Source: Paenibacillus oralis
GTDB taxonomy: Bacteria > Bacillota > Bacilli > Paenibacillales > Paenibacillaceae
DNA length: 64,000 bases
Reading direction: 5' to 3'
Assembly: GCF_003863965.1 (NCBI RefSeq)
Contig: NZ_RRCN01000001.1
Coordinates: forward strand, 1,684,702 to 1,748,701
Of this stretch, positions 56,333-64,000 are shown one piece after another (positions within the stretch are counted from its first letter, which is position 1; each line of letters opens with the position of its first letter). The notes below the pieces were generated by a model. It was not told the origin of the DNA and did no database searches. It saw only the letters and a list, made by a program, of their open reading frames with translations. The translations under genes and the position numbers were made by a program.

Positions 56333-56392
56333 GAATTTTTCATTTATTTCACCTCTCCCCGAAACTTTACCATATTACAAAGAATGGTAAAA

Positions 56393-56418
56393 CAAAAAGG
56401 CCGCCCAATTGGACGGCC
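56393..56418 (-). terminator. Terminator of the prophage lysis genes
   Basis: Read leftward, GGCCGTCC-AATT-GGGCGGCC (one mismatch) is followed by TTTTTGTTTT. Confidence 0.8.
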
Positions 56419-56500
56419 CAAGAAAGGAGAACGCAGGTGCAGCCAGAGCATGCACACATTTATTTTGGATAAGACTGGTTTATTTTATACCTGTAAAAGA

Positions 56501-56541
56501 AAAAGACCCTGCCAGCACATAATGTGCGATAAGGTCTTTTG
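56501..56541. terminator. Second hairpin between prophage genes
   Basis: AAAAGACC / GGTCTTTT with an inner GCACAT/ATGTGC stem. It may act in either direction. Confidence 0.65.
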
Positions 56542-56566
56542 GATTTATCTTTAACCCCTTCAGTGA

Positions 56567-56761
56567 CTATTCCGGCGGTGTTTGGTTACCCGTCACATTC
56601 GCCAGCCGTTCCAGGGCCGCTGTGCGCTTCTCCAGTCCTTGCAGCGCCTCGTTCTGTTCCTTAACCTTTGCCTCGAGCTCCGTTACATTGCTCATACACT
56701 CCGCCGCCTCCAATGCCTTGATATTATCGATGCCGCTTGCTCCTGGGCCGCGGTGGGACAC
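56567..56761 (-). CDS. Short coiled-coil protein, probably prophage
   Basis: A 64-residue protein whose last 45 residues form a heptad coiled coil (VTELEAKVKEQNEALQGLEK). Small coiled-coil proteins of this size often lie by phage holins and endolysins (XhlA-like role), but it lacks the membrane helix of XhlA. It lies 18 bases after the endolysin gene. Confidence 0.55.
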   Translation of the reverse strand: MSHRGPGASGIDNIKALEAAECMSNVTELEAKVKEQNEALQGLEKRTAALERLANVTGNQTPPE

Positions 56762-56779
56762 TTGCCCGCCTGCAGCTGC

Positions 56780-57229
56780 TTAATTGTCAGGCCGAAACAT
56801 CATTTCAAAATGCGGGTAATCCTTGAAGCTCTTCCGGTCACCACCCCATGCGGAACCAAGCAGCTTTGCCTGTGTAACGACCTCGATCCAGTCTGCTATG
56901 CCGTCGTGGTCGATATCCGCAATCATATTATAGCGGCCCTTTATCCGCACGAAGTCAACGGCCAGCCCGTAATTGTGATTCGATTCCCCAGGCTTGGCCT
57001 GCGTAACGACTTTCTCGCCTTTGGCTTTGCTCGCCGCCGTTCGGCCCTGCTTATACATCTCCTGTTGCTGAGCAGCCGATCGGTAGCCCCATGTGATCCT
57101 GATCTCGACACCGCGCTCATAGCACCTCTCGATGAGCTTTTCGCCTGCGTATTTCAAGGCAGGATTCAAATTGAGAAACGCCGGCGCTGATCTCGCCTTG
57201 ATTTCTTCAAGCGTTGCCACCTTTTTCAT
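56780..57229 (-). CDS. M15-family peptidase, prophage endolysin (CwlK-like)
   Basis: The start at 57,229 (MKKVATLEEIKAR, 149 residues) is chosen because the longer frame from 57,334 encodes, in its first 35 codons, the broken tail of the holin. Zinc-site motifs are present: SNHNYGLAVDF (SxHxxGxAxD) and HFEM. The insert ADIDHDGIADWIEVV is typical of L-alanyl-D-glutamate peptidases of phage origin. It cleaves the stem peptide. GGGGG precedes the ATG closely. Confidence 0.9.
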   Translation of the reverse strand: MKKVATLEEIKARSAPAFLNLNPALKYAGEKLIERCYERGVEIRITWGYRSAAQQQEMYKQGRTAASKAKGEKVVTQAKPGESNHNYGLAVDFVRIKGRYNMIADIDHDGIADWIEVVTQAKLLGSAWGGDRKSFKDYPHFEMMFRPDN

Positions 57230-57231
57230 CC

Positions 57232-57569
57232 CCCTTTTCTTCTCCGCTTTTTGCTTCAAACATCTCAACAGCAATACCTTCGCAATATAAATACCCATCC
57301 TGCTAGCGTTCTCCAGGATACTTAAAAAGCTCATTCGCGATATAGAAGCAGATCACGGCATTCTGAAAATGCTGCAAGTTACCCAGCGCCATATCGATAA
57401 AATGCGTTATGGTCACCAGGAGGAAAATGGTCACCTTCCGGGCGATCCCGTAGTATCCTTTCCGACTCCTCAGTTCTCCGTTAATCCAGGCCGCACCCCA
57501 CCCCGTCAACCAATCGGCCACGACCAATATCAGAAGTGAATTTATCAAGATGCTAGACCCTCCAAACAT
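57232..57569 (-). pseudogene. Phage holin (Phage_holin_4-type), frameshifted
   Basis: The N-terminal 88 codons encode three hydrophobic helices (INSLLILVVADWLTGWGAAW, TIFLLVTITHFIDMAL, AVICFYIANEL) and end early at KYPGER. In the neighbouring frame the sequence goes on as SILENASRMGIYIAKVLL, the family's usual C-terminus, directly before the endolysin gene. A single-base change near 57,325 thus breaks the gene. Confidence 0.8.
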
Positions 57570-58157
57570 GTATCCTATCCCGCCACCGCCCCCCAGCCCT
57601 GTAGATACCGATTTTATGAGCTTGGATTTTTAATCGATGCAGAGTAAGTCACATGAGGACGATATTTGTCCAAGATATTTGTTAATTTATCTATGGTAAA
57701 GGGTATGGTACCTCATTTTGGTACATCTCACTTTGGGTGGTAATTTTCAGTGTCTCGAGAAACAATCGTCAAGTTCACCCTTCCTTTAATGAGTTATAAA
57801 CATGGTTGGAGCTTCAATGTGACTAGAGTAACTTATCTGGATATTGGAAATAATGTACATATAAATTGTATAAAGGGGAAGAGGTATGAATTTCCTAACG
57901 ATATTAAATTGTAGAAATATTATTTTTGAGAAAAGTGGTCGCAAGTCCATCTCACAAATGACGATTCTGCAAGTTGGGATTTACATAAGGTACTCTTCTT
58001 GGTTCTCAAGTTGCGGGAAAAGGGCTCGCAAGTTCAATTCTGGTTTGCTGCTACTTTTTAGTAGTCCTTTATCTTAACGAATGGGTCTCGATAAAATGTA
58101 ATTTAGCTGAAAAACTATTAGTGGAGCCATTCCTGTTATACAGATGGAAAGTTGTAA
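57570..58157. other. Gap without supported gene
   Basis: A 63-codon frame at 57,886-58,077 has a fair ribosome site (GGGGAAGAGGT) but a composition unlike a folded protein and no family resemblance. The rest is A+T-rich without signals. Confidence 0.4.
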
Positions 58158-58354
58158 TATGAAAAGGCTTCGATTAACCGTTAACGATCTAAAGAAGGCT
58201 ATGAATTGGAATCTTTAAGTTTCGACCAAATTAAAGAGGGTACGATTGAAAATAATGGAGAATTCGGAAACGATAATGGCTCATACGAAACCACAATAGG
58301 TAATCTAGAACAAATTCTAAAAGCGAATTTTCCAAATGCAGAGATTCCTCCGTA
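58158..58354 (+). pseudogene. Fragment of an unknown gene
   Basis: MKRLRLTVNDLKK is followed after a frame change by EGYELESLSFDQIKEGTIEN and ILKANFPNAEIPP. The pieces fit one small protein of about 65 residues. Not recognised. Confidence 0.35.
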
Positions 58355-58461
58355 AGCCAAGAAAACACTAATCCGTCTCAATTACAATACCCACTTACAA
58401 TAAATTACGATTGCATGTCCAGTATATATTAAAATGAAACATCATATGTAGGAGGATCCAA

Positions 58462-58650
58462 ATGGAAAGAGAACCATATAAGGTGGAAGTTTCAAAATTA
58501 CTAATCGATGCCACAGAATGGGAGATCCAAGAATATTTAAATAAAATGTTCTTAGAAGGATGGAGACTGCATAGTGTTACCCCCATGCAGGTCAATGGTA
58601 CAGTCCGCAACATTGTTTTTATTTTTGAGAAGGGGGCTACCATTATTTGA
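58462..58650 (+). CDS. DUF4177-like small protein
   Basis: A 62-residue protein with TAGGAGG 6 bases before the ATG. The pattern EYLNKMFLEGWRLHSVTP followed by NIVFIFEKG is that of the short DUF4177-type proteins (x-G-W-x-L ... F-x-F-E-K). Function of the family is unknown. It appears intact amid decayed sequence. Confidence 0.7.
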   Translation: MEREPYKVEVSKLLIDATEWEIQEYLNKMFLEGWRLHSVTPMQVNGTVRNIVFIFEKGATII

Positions 58651-59312
58651 AATGAAGATAAGTAAAGAATCATGGTTTTGGAGTCTTATCTTAACAACGT
58701 GCCTACTCCTCCTCGCTTAAAGATAATGCAAAGAGATATGTAGACTAGAAATAATTTTTTGGAGGCAGAAGACCCCAAGGGTATGGGACAGCTGAAGTGG
58801 TAGGAGGTATTCTCCTAATCTGATTATCAGCATTTATGTCGACGTCAAAATCCGGGATTACGGCAAATGCTGAATTAATCCGGGCTGGTTGTTTCCGCAA
58901 ATATTTTTGTTCCAAAATACCATATTATTAATTGGCAGACGAAAACAGTGCCTTACTTGTTACCCAAATTATTACCCATATAATAAAATCTGCTACTAAA
59001 AAAATCAAGAGATAGATAAGAAACATACCTCATACCGTTTCCTCCTAAAGAAGATTAACTATCATCGGTTTGACTGCGACTTGATAAGATGACAATTGCC
59101 ATTACTATTATGGCTATGGCGAAAACAACCTAAAGATGGTTCTCCCTCCCCCAACCTTAAATTTTTTATAATGCATTGGGGGGATGGTGGCCCTCTTTCT
59201 TATTGCTTCAATCATGTTTATAAGAGTCAAGGCTCGATGGTTTCCCAACATTTAAGCATATTAAGAGCTAAACATCTCGTATTGGGAATGAAGACTGGAA
59301 ACGCATCGTAGG
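58651..59312. other. Gap with a possible 32-residue membrane peptide
   Basis: On the minus strand at 59,026-58,928 a frame reads MFLIYLLIFLVADFIIWVII with AGGAGG about 13 bases upstream; a shorter spacing favours an out-of-frame ATG. It may be a single-helix peptide. No other gene is supported. Confidence 0.35.
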
Positions 59313-60170
59313 TTATGTCCTTGCTGGATCTGGCTTCAAGTTCTTGGCCACTTCTTGTTGAGGCCCTTTGTTCGATAATGAGGTACATTCACGGAATGCG
59401 AATTGCTTACAGTCCAGACACTTATTTAAGTCCAGTTGCGAAAGAGCAAAGTTAAGAGCCTCACCGGTATGCCCAAAAAAAATGTTCGGCCCCAATCCGC
59501 CAAACTTTTCGAAATGCTTTACTAAACTAGCCAGATTTGATTCGCCTGTTGTATCCATTAAGGGTACTTATCCCATGCGTAGAACTAATACTTTTGGTCT
59601 CAAATGAATCGTATCCATGATGGATTTTTCAAACATGTTCGCCGCGCCAAAGAAAAGGGGACCTTTAATGGTGTAATTTCCGATATGTGGACAATCATGA
59701 CCTTCGGTTACCATATGGGCTTTCACTTTCTCATTTTTGGCTGTAGGGTCGGGCATTACTTTGGAAAAACAAGCAAGCTGTCACTCATACGTTTCACAAA
59801 TAGAAGAACAGCTAAGATCTATCCGACGTCAACTGCAATCGTTAAATTCGTAAAGCCCGTTAACAAAAAGGTAATGAGGAGGATAATGGAATCAATCGCT
59901 CTTTTTGGTTTTCAAAACGTGAGCGAATTCTTTCCTTTCACTCATATTCCAAGCGACGAGCATCAGTATTGGAGCCATGCTAGCAAGTGGGATCTCCGAT
60001 GCTTAAGGTGCGAACAAAATGAGCACCAGCAGAACCAACAATGCCATGGATGACACCAGACAAAGGCGAAACTGCACCATTTTTGATATTGGTTGATGTC
60101 CGTGCAATGGCTCCTTTTGCCGGTATCCCCCCATGTCCCTCCCTGATTGGTTCCGCGAAAAAGGTGAGGA
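59313..60170 (-). pseudogene. SulP-family anion transporter, C-terminal remnant with STAS domain
   Basis: From right to left, in changing frames, the minus strand reads [66 protein letters not shown], then the STAS domain (IGNYTIKGPLFFGAANMFEK, VLVLRMG, LMDTTGESNLASLVKHF) and a Cys-containing tail. At least three frameshifts and stops are present, and the N-terminal half is missing. Confidence 0.85.
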
Positions 60171-60185
60171 GCTCTGCTCCTCACC
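60157..60185 (-). terminator. Terminator-like palindrome
   Basis: GGTGAGGAGC-TCT-GCTCCTCACC is a perfect 10-base stem with T5 on the leftward side. Confidence 0.75.
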
Positions 60186-60834
60186 CTGCCTGTTGTAATC
60201 TCCCTGTCAACCCAAACTTAGAGGAAAATCTGCAAACGTACCTTCCAACTTTAGGGAGATAGTTACATTATTACCCCGCAGGCGTACCCTTATACTCAAA
60301 TGAACTTTATTCACATTTGGTTGGAATGATTTCTGAAGAATAGCCCTTTTTTAACTACATTATCCATGCTTCTCTCTCTTAAAATTTGATTATTTAACAC
60401 AGAACCCTCCAAAGGGCCTGCTAGGCTGAACGCATTTCGGGTTTCGCCATGCCTCGTAAACAGTTCGGAATTTACCAACAGCCTTCTGGTTAAAAAGTCC
60501 AATCCATAATGAAAAATTAGTTGAGTCGATTTTCTTTACCGCTGGTGAGTGAGGTCGTTAAGGCCATGGTGTCACGAACCCATCTGGACTACAATGGCCA
60601 CGGAGCACCGGTATGTCGCTCCTTTTGGAAGCACGGGGTTAGATTAATCCTTTTCTGGTAGTTGCCCAGTCTTCAATTTCAACTGCCGTAAAATGTTATG
60701 GATATCCTGTTCGAGCTCACTTGCGGTTTGGTTGTTCACAAAAAGTCCATCACCGCTTGCGGACGTTATGCTGATGATGAAGAAAAGATGAAGAAGCTCA
60801 TGTAAAGGTTATTACAGGGTAAATACTTGGTCAT
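60186..60834. other. Gap without supported gene
   Basis: Several short frames exist (for example 60,311-60,502, minus) but none has a ribosome site or a family resemblance. Confidence 0.4.
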
Positions 60835-60886
60835 AATAAAAAACTGCACCTCCCAATTGTTAGTTTTTCGAACAAGTGGGTGCAGT
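60835..60886 (-). terminator. Terminator of the membrane protein gene
   Basis: Read leftward, AACTGCACC pairs perfectly with GGTGCAGTT around a long loop and is followed by T6. Confidence 0.8.
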
Positions 60887-60903
60887 TCACTTATCGCTCT
60901 TTA

Positions 60904-61446
60904 TTATATTTGTTGGAGTATGGATATCCAGATTCTCAAGCCTGTCACCCATAGCGTCAATGCAGAGCCAAAACCGATAAAAGTAGATGTCGCAATCAGG
61001 GATATACCGCTAAGGGTGGCATTAATTGGTAAGAGGAAAGTAATAATACCTAAAATACATAGAACTACACCTGTACCATAATAAAAATTTTCACGAAACA
61101 ATCGAGCTAAAGGAAAAAAATGAATACCAACGATGATAGCCATGATAGGGAAAAAGGCTTCAAAATGATTGAATATGTTACAAATCACACTTGCAATTAA
61201 GATCGCAAGACCTTCTAGAGCAAAGATCAAACCAAATTTTCGATTTATTTTTTTCCATTGTTCCCTCTCTTTCGGTGTAACAGCATCGTTCATGTTGCGA
61301 GCTTTACCAAAAAGCGAAACGGCTCCGATCAGTAAGATTAAAGTCACAATACCCGAAAAAACAAGTAACCATGGAGCTCCAAGCTCATGGGAACCAATAA
61401 TACCAATAGCAGCCCAAAGCGCTCCAAAAAAAGTCATAAACATTTT
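60904..61446 (-). CDS. Unknown multi-spanning membrane protein, probably 5'-truncated
   Basis: The product has about six hydrophobic helices (MTFFGALWAAIGIIG, WLLVFSGIVTLILLIGAV, IFALEGLAILIASVI, FFPIMAIIVGIHFFPLARLF, GTGVVLCILGIITFLLP, LTLWVTGLRIWISIL). The open frame extends upstream to 61,485, but those extra residues (PGLYGPSA) are the tail of a DinB-type gene, so the start is set near MFMTFF at 61,446. No ribosome site is seen there, so the gene was probably cut by a deletion. A good terminator follows. Confidence 0.6.
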   Translation of the reverse strand, partial: KMFMTFFGALWAAIGIIGSHELGAPWLLVFSGIVTLILLIGAVSLFGKARNMNDAVTPKEREQWKKINRKFGLIFALEGLAILIASVICNIFNHFEAFFPIMAIIVGIHFFPLARLFRENFYYGTGVVLCILGIITFLLPINATLSGISLIATSTFIGFGSALTLWVTGLRIWISILQQI

Positions 61447-61925
61447 GCCATTCCTCGCAGCCGAGGGACCGTAGAGGCCCGGCACCGGAATACCAAGAAG
61501 CCGTAAATAAACCCCGAGCTGCGCCCGGTGGTACCATGTGGCTTAATCCGAAGGTGTGAAGCACTATCGCCCGCGGTTGACGCAGGATGATATGGTCCCC
61601 GTTTTGTAAGGTCTATTCCTCGCCGAGCCCTTTTTCGTCGCACTCGGCTAACAGCTTTTCATGCTTGATGACTTTCGCGTCGAATTCCTCCAGCACGTCT
61701 TCGCGTCTTTCCAAAGGTTCTCTCCTGAGAGGCACGTCGAAAGATCCAACTGAGTAAAGAAAAATCGCGACTTGCCAGTTCAGCAGATTTATCAGTGGCC
61801 AGCCCGCCGAGCGTCATCGATTTCACGTGCGGCTTCCACGTCATGTGTTCCTCTGACAAGGCTCCATAATACGACGCGTAGTGGCCACTCATGCATGGCG
61901 TCTCCGACGATCAGTTGGTTCCACC
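61447..61925 (-). pseudogene. DinB-family protein, decayed
   Basis: In three frames the minus strand reads HMTWKPHVKSMTLGGLAT, FLYSVGSFDVPLRREPLE, DVLEEFDAKVIKHEKLLAEC, NGDHIILRQPRAIVLHTFGLSHM and GIPVPGLYGPSA. This order is that of a DinB/YfiT-type four-helix protein, including the His-containing SHM helix. Frameshifts near 61,770 and 61,620 and a stop inactivate it. Confidence 0.75.
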
Positions 61926-62029
61926 ATAGATTCCCCCTCCTCCCTAATACGAAATCTAATTTAATCTATACTAACATATATTGTAAGTTCCTGCACGATA
62001 GTTGCAAGATGCTTCTTTACCCATCAGTC

Positions 62030-62157
62030 GACGATTTCGTCGCAGGTCACATTGGCCACATCGCCGGTAATTACGCTGGCTCGTTCGGAAGCCATTAGGA
62101 CAGCCGCATTCGCTACGTGAACTGAAGTCCCCGCCGCATACGGCTCCAGGCTGCGGA
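62030..62157 (-). pseudogene. Short-chain dehydrogenase C-terminal fragment
   Basis: The minus strand reads VANAAVLMASERASVITGDV, the conserved C-terminal segment of SDR enzymes (AxAxxFLAS..ASxITGxxxxVDGG), with the usual Gly-Gly lost. Only about 40 codons remain. Confidence 0.5.
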
Positions 62158-62382
62158 TCAGCTCATGACATGCTGGTCTTTACGATACGGCCCCATAACC
62201 CTCTCCTTTCGCTCAAATTCACCTAAAAAATGTCCTAGCCATATCATATCGACCTGGCTCCTCCTCCATTTGTAAAGTTCCTCAAGTCCGTGATGAGAAG
62301 GTAAGTTGTGTGGACAGGCAGGGTAATTTTTACATTGATCAATGATACGCCGGATCAATTTGAATTTTTCCTCGTTGTCCAT
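62158..62382 (-). CDS. Unknown 74-residue protein
   Basis: A complete frame with GGGAGGAG 6 bases before the ATG. The product is charged and helical, with a C-x5-C-x2-like pair (CKNYPACPHN) and no membrane segment. I do not recognise it. It lies amid decayed genes but appears intact. Confidence 0.6.
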   Translation of the reverse strand: MDNEEKFKLIRRIIDQCKNYPACPHNLPSHHGLEELYKWRRSQVDMIWLGHFLGEFERKERVMGPYRKDQHVMS

Positions 62383-62411
62383 AGTCTTCTCCTCCCTTCA
62401 GTTCTGGGGCT

Positions 62412-62590
62412 TTATGTGCCCTTGTCTATCCGGTCGATAATAAGCACGGCCACCTCATCCGGATCACGCTGAAGCAGGCTGGCGATTTCTTATAGCCCCC
62501 TCCTTTGGTTCCACATTTCCTCAAAACGAGTAACCTCGTACTCGTTCCAAACAAAGTTCAAATCCTCGCCAGCAAGGTAGATGGATCTTC
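62412..62590 (-). pseudogene. Small helix-turn-helix protein remnant
   Basis: The minus strand reads YLAGEDLNFVWNEYEVTRFE, MWNQRRGL, then an in-frame TAA, then EIASLLQRDPDEVAVLIIDR. The pattern is that of small phage-type HTH proteins (W.....I..IA..L.RDPDEVAVL). One stop and an unclear start inactivate it. Confidence 0.5.
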
Positions 62591-62896
62591 TGCGTGAGCG
62601 GCAAGAGGGTTCCATGAAACGGTGCAGCCCTCTTTTATGGTGACTTGCGGGGGTTCATCCTCTCTATCCCATGCATTCTAACTTTCCATTCTTTTCTCAT
62701 CTCCATTCAATATCGTTATCTGTAAAAAGAGGTACTAAAGGGATGAAATACGGATTTTATAAATCCGGACAAACTTCAAGGAGCTGTCCGTTTGTTTGAA
62801 AGGCAATCCTAAATTTTTTATTGATCATTGTCACTGATATCTTCCTACGGTTGTCTTCTTTGATGTACAAACTAAAAACAAAATGGAGGAACTTAA

Positions 62897-63166
62897 ATGA
62901 GCAAACTGTTAGTTATTAATGCACACCCAAAAGTGGATTCTACTTCTTCATTCAGTCAAAATGTATTAAATTACTTCATGAAAATCTATAAAGAGAATCA
63001 TTCAAATGACGAAGTTATTGAACAAATTAACTTATACAAGTTATACCCGTGATAGACCAAACTGTTTTAAGCGCATGGGGAAAACAAAGCCAATGGAGAA
63101 GAATAACAAGCGAAGAGCAAGAAGTAACCGGGCGTATGAAAGAGGGCAACAAGCTCAAGATTTAGC
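62897..63166 (+). pseudogene. FMN-dependent NADH-azoreductase (AzoR), truncated and frameshifted
   Basis: With GGAGG 7 bases upstream, the frame reads MSKLLVINAHPKVDSTSSFS and ends at LYKLYP; the next frame continues IPVIDQTVLSAWGK and ITSEEQEVTGRM before a stop. These are the N-terminal flavodoxin-like segments of AzoR. About 110 residues of the C-terminus are missing. Confidence 0.75.
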
Positions 63167-63193
63167 ATGCCTAATTTTTATGACTTTAAGTCA

Positions 63194-63963
63194 TCATTTT
63201 TCCTTACAATAGCCGTTTAAGAAGTTGCTATAGTAAAGCTTTGCAATCTCTTTCCTTACATCACCAGACACAACCCACGGAATCGGGATTTCGTAAGATA
63301 ATGGTGTAGCAATATCAGAAACAAACCAGCTATATTCCGTCTCGCCATAGTCAATTATAAAGGCTTTATCCTTGTCATTAAGATAATTGCCAGGGCTAAT
63401 ATCCCCTTGAATAAGGCCTTCCTTCGGTAGATCGTTAACTTCAGTCATTAAACGATCAAAGTTATTGTGTATTCTAACGGACAATACTTATTAAATGAAG
63501 CTAATAGAGCATTATTATCACACTCATAGCGTGAATGTTGGGACGAATAATTAAGTGAAAACTTATGTATTTTCCCAACCATTTGGCCGATATTTTCATA
63601 AATTGTATTACTCTCCTCGGCTATTACAGCATTTCTGCCGGGGGCTTTCTCAAAAGCTGTCACAACAAAGGTTTCGTAAATTATATGAATTAGATCACCT
63701 GATAAAGACTGAATAGGCCTCGCTACTTTCATTCCGCAATCAGCCAGGAACATGATAAAATCTAATTCCGCTCTAGTTAATAATTCATTCCGATGTGTGA
63801 CATGAGCAATTCTTAAAATCACTTCACGATCTCCGACTATCCCAGAGTAAACGAAGTTTTGAAACCCATTTAATTCGATCATCGAGTTTTTGCAAATACC
63901 GTATAGTTCTGCTGCTTGTTTTAAAATATCGTGATTGAATAGCTGTTTAATCTTCAACTCCAT
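63194..63963 (-). pseudogene. Aminoglycoside-phosphotransferase-fold protein, frameshifted
   Basis: Two overlapping frames (63,448-63,963 and 63,194-63,484) together make an APH-type kinase. The first has the N-lobe with the ATP-binding Lys region (VILRIAH) and FVVTAFEKAPGRN; the second has the catalytic loop LIQGDISPGNYL (His of the usual HGD is Gln) and the metal-binding AFIIDYGE. The frames break near 63,470. Related proteins phosphorylate antibiotics, homoserine or other small molecules; the substrate is unknown. GGAG-type site upstream is weak. Confidence 0.75.
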
Positions 63964-64000
63964 TCAAAATTCTAAAATAATCTAATTCTAGTCGAAATGA

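Noticed and set aside
59604..60053. 149-codon plus frame
   Set aside because: Antisense to the decayed SulP gene; protein-like segments on the minus strand explain the region.
60311..60502. 63-codon minus frame
   Set aside because: No ribosome site, no neighbours that support it and no recognisable motif.
61659..61892. Independent 77-residue gene
   Set aside because: Part of it (HMTWKPHVKSMTLGG) is a DinB segment and the rest is a frame-shifted continuation.

Overview
The window looks like the origin-proximal chromosome of a spore-forming, GC-moderate Firmicute of the Paenibacillus type. The evidence is the order walR-walK-yycH-yycI-walJ, purA, dnaB-rplI-gdpP-yybS and rpsR, protein sequences of Paenibacillus character, strong AGGAGG ribosome sites, and a dispersed intergenic repeat built around TAACGGACACC. 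There are no rRNA or tRNA genes and no CRISPR array.

Bases 1-37,900 are ordinary, well-kept chromosome. The WalRK operon (1-5,875, leftward) is followed by a divergent two-component system, an RND efflux pump and its lipoprotein adaptor (6,093-12,396, rightward). Everything from there to 37,870 reads leftward: an M23 peptidase with LysM and G5 domains, a Gly-rich membrane-anchored protein, purA, a PLP decarboxylase with a chemoreceptor, an IS1595-like protein, dnaB-rplI-gdpP-yybS-mazG-like, a CBS protein, an LCP protein, a five-gene oligopeptide ABC transporter and rpsR. The most striking site here is the promoter of the IS1595-like gene. It has TTGAAA, a 17-base spacer and TATAAT, with one LexA-type operator in the spacer and a consensus one just downstream, while the protein has lost DDE residues. 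This suggests a domesticated, SOS-controlled transposase relative.

Bases 37,900-54,150 form an accessory island bounded by a long, diverged inverted repeat. The outer arms are about 450-490 bp. Further in, a second inverted pair carries two copies of an Hsp20 gene plus a Gln-rich gene. Between them lie spore-related genes (dpaA without dpaB, a YunC-like gene, a CwlJ-like germination hydrolase, a KinB-type kinase cut by IS1182, and a kinase-like protein whose acceptor His is Asn), several very small unknown genes, and remnants of cardiolipin synthase, Tn3 transposase, an IS5-like transposase, a group II intron, carbonic anhydrase and bioC. An IS3-family element sits inside the IS1182 transposase. 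The left arm starts 29 bases upstream of rpsR, so rpsR is not next to ssb/rpsF as is usual; the right arm ends inside a ParE-like toxin gene.

Bases 54,150-64,000 are a graveyard: an IS110 element, a prophage lysis cassette with a frameshifted holin, and decayed SulP, DinB, SDR, azoreductase and phosphotransferase genes, with a few small intact ORFs. The contrast between the intact left half and the decayed, IS-rich right half is the main architectural feature of the window.
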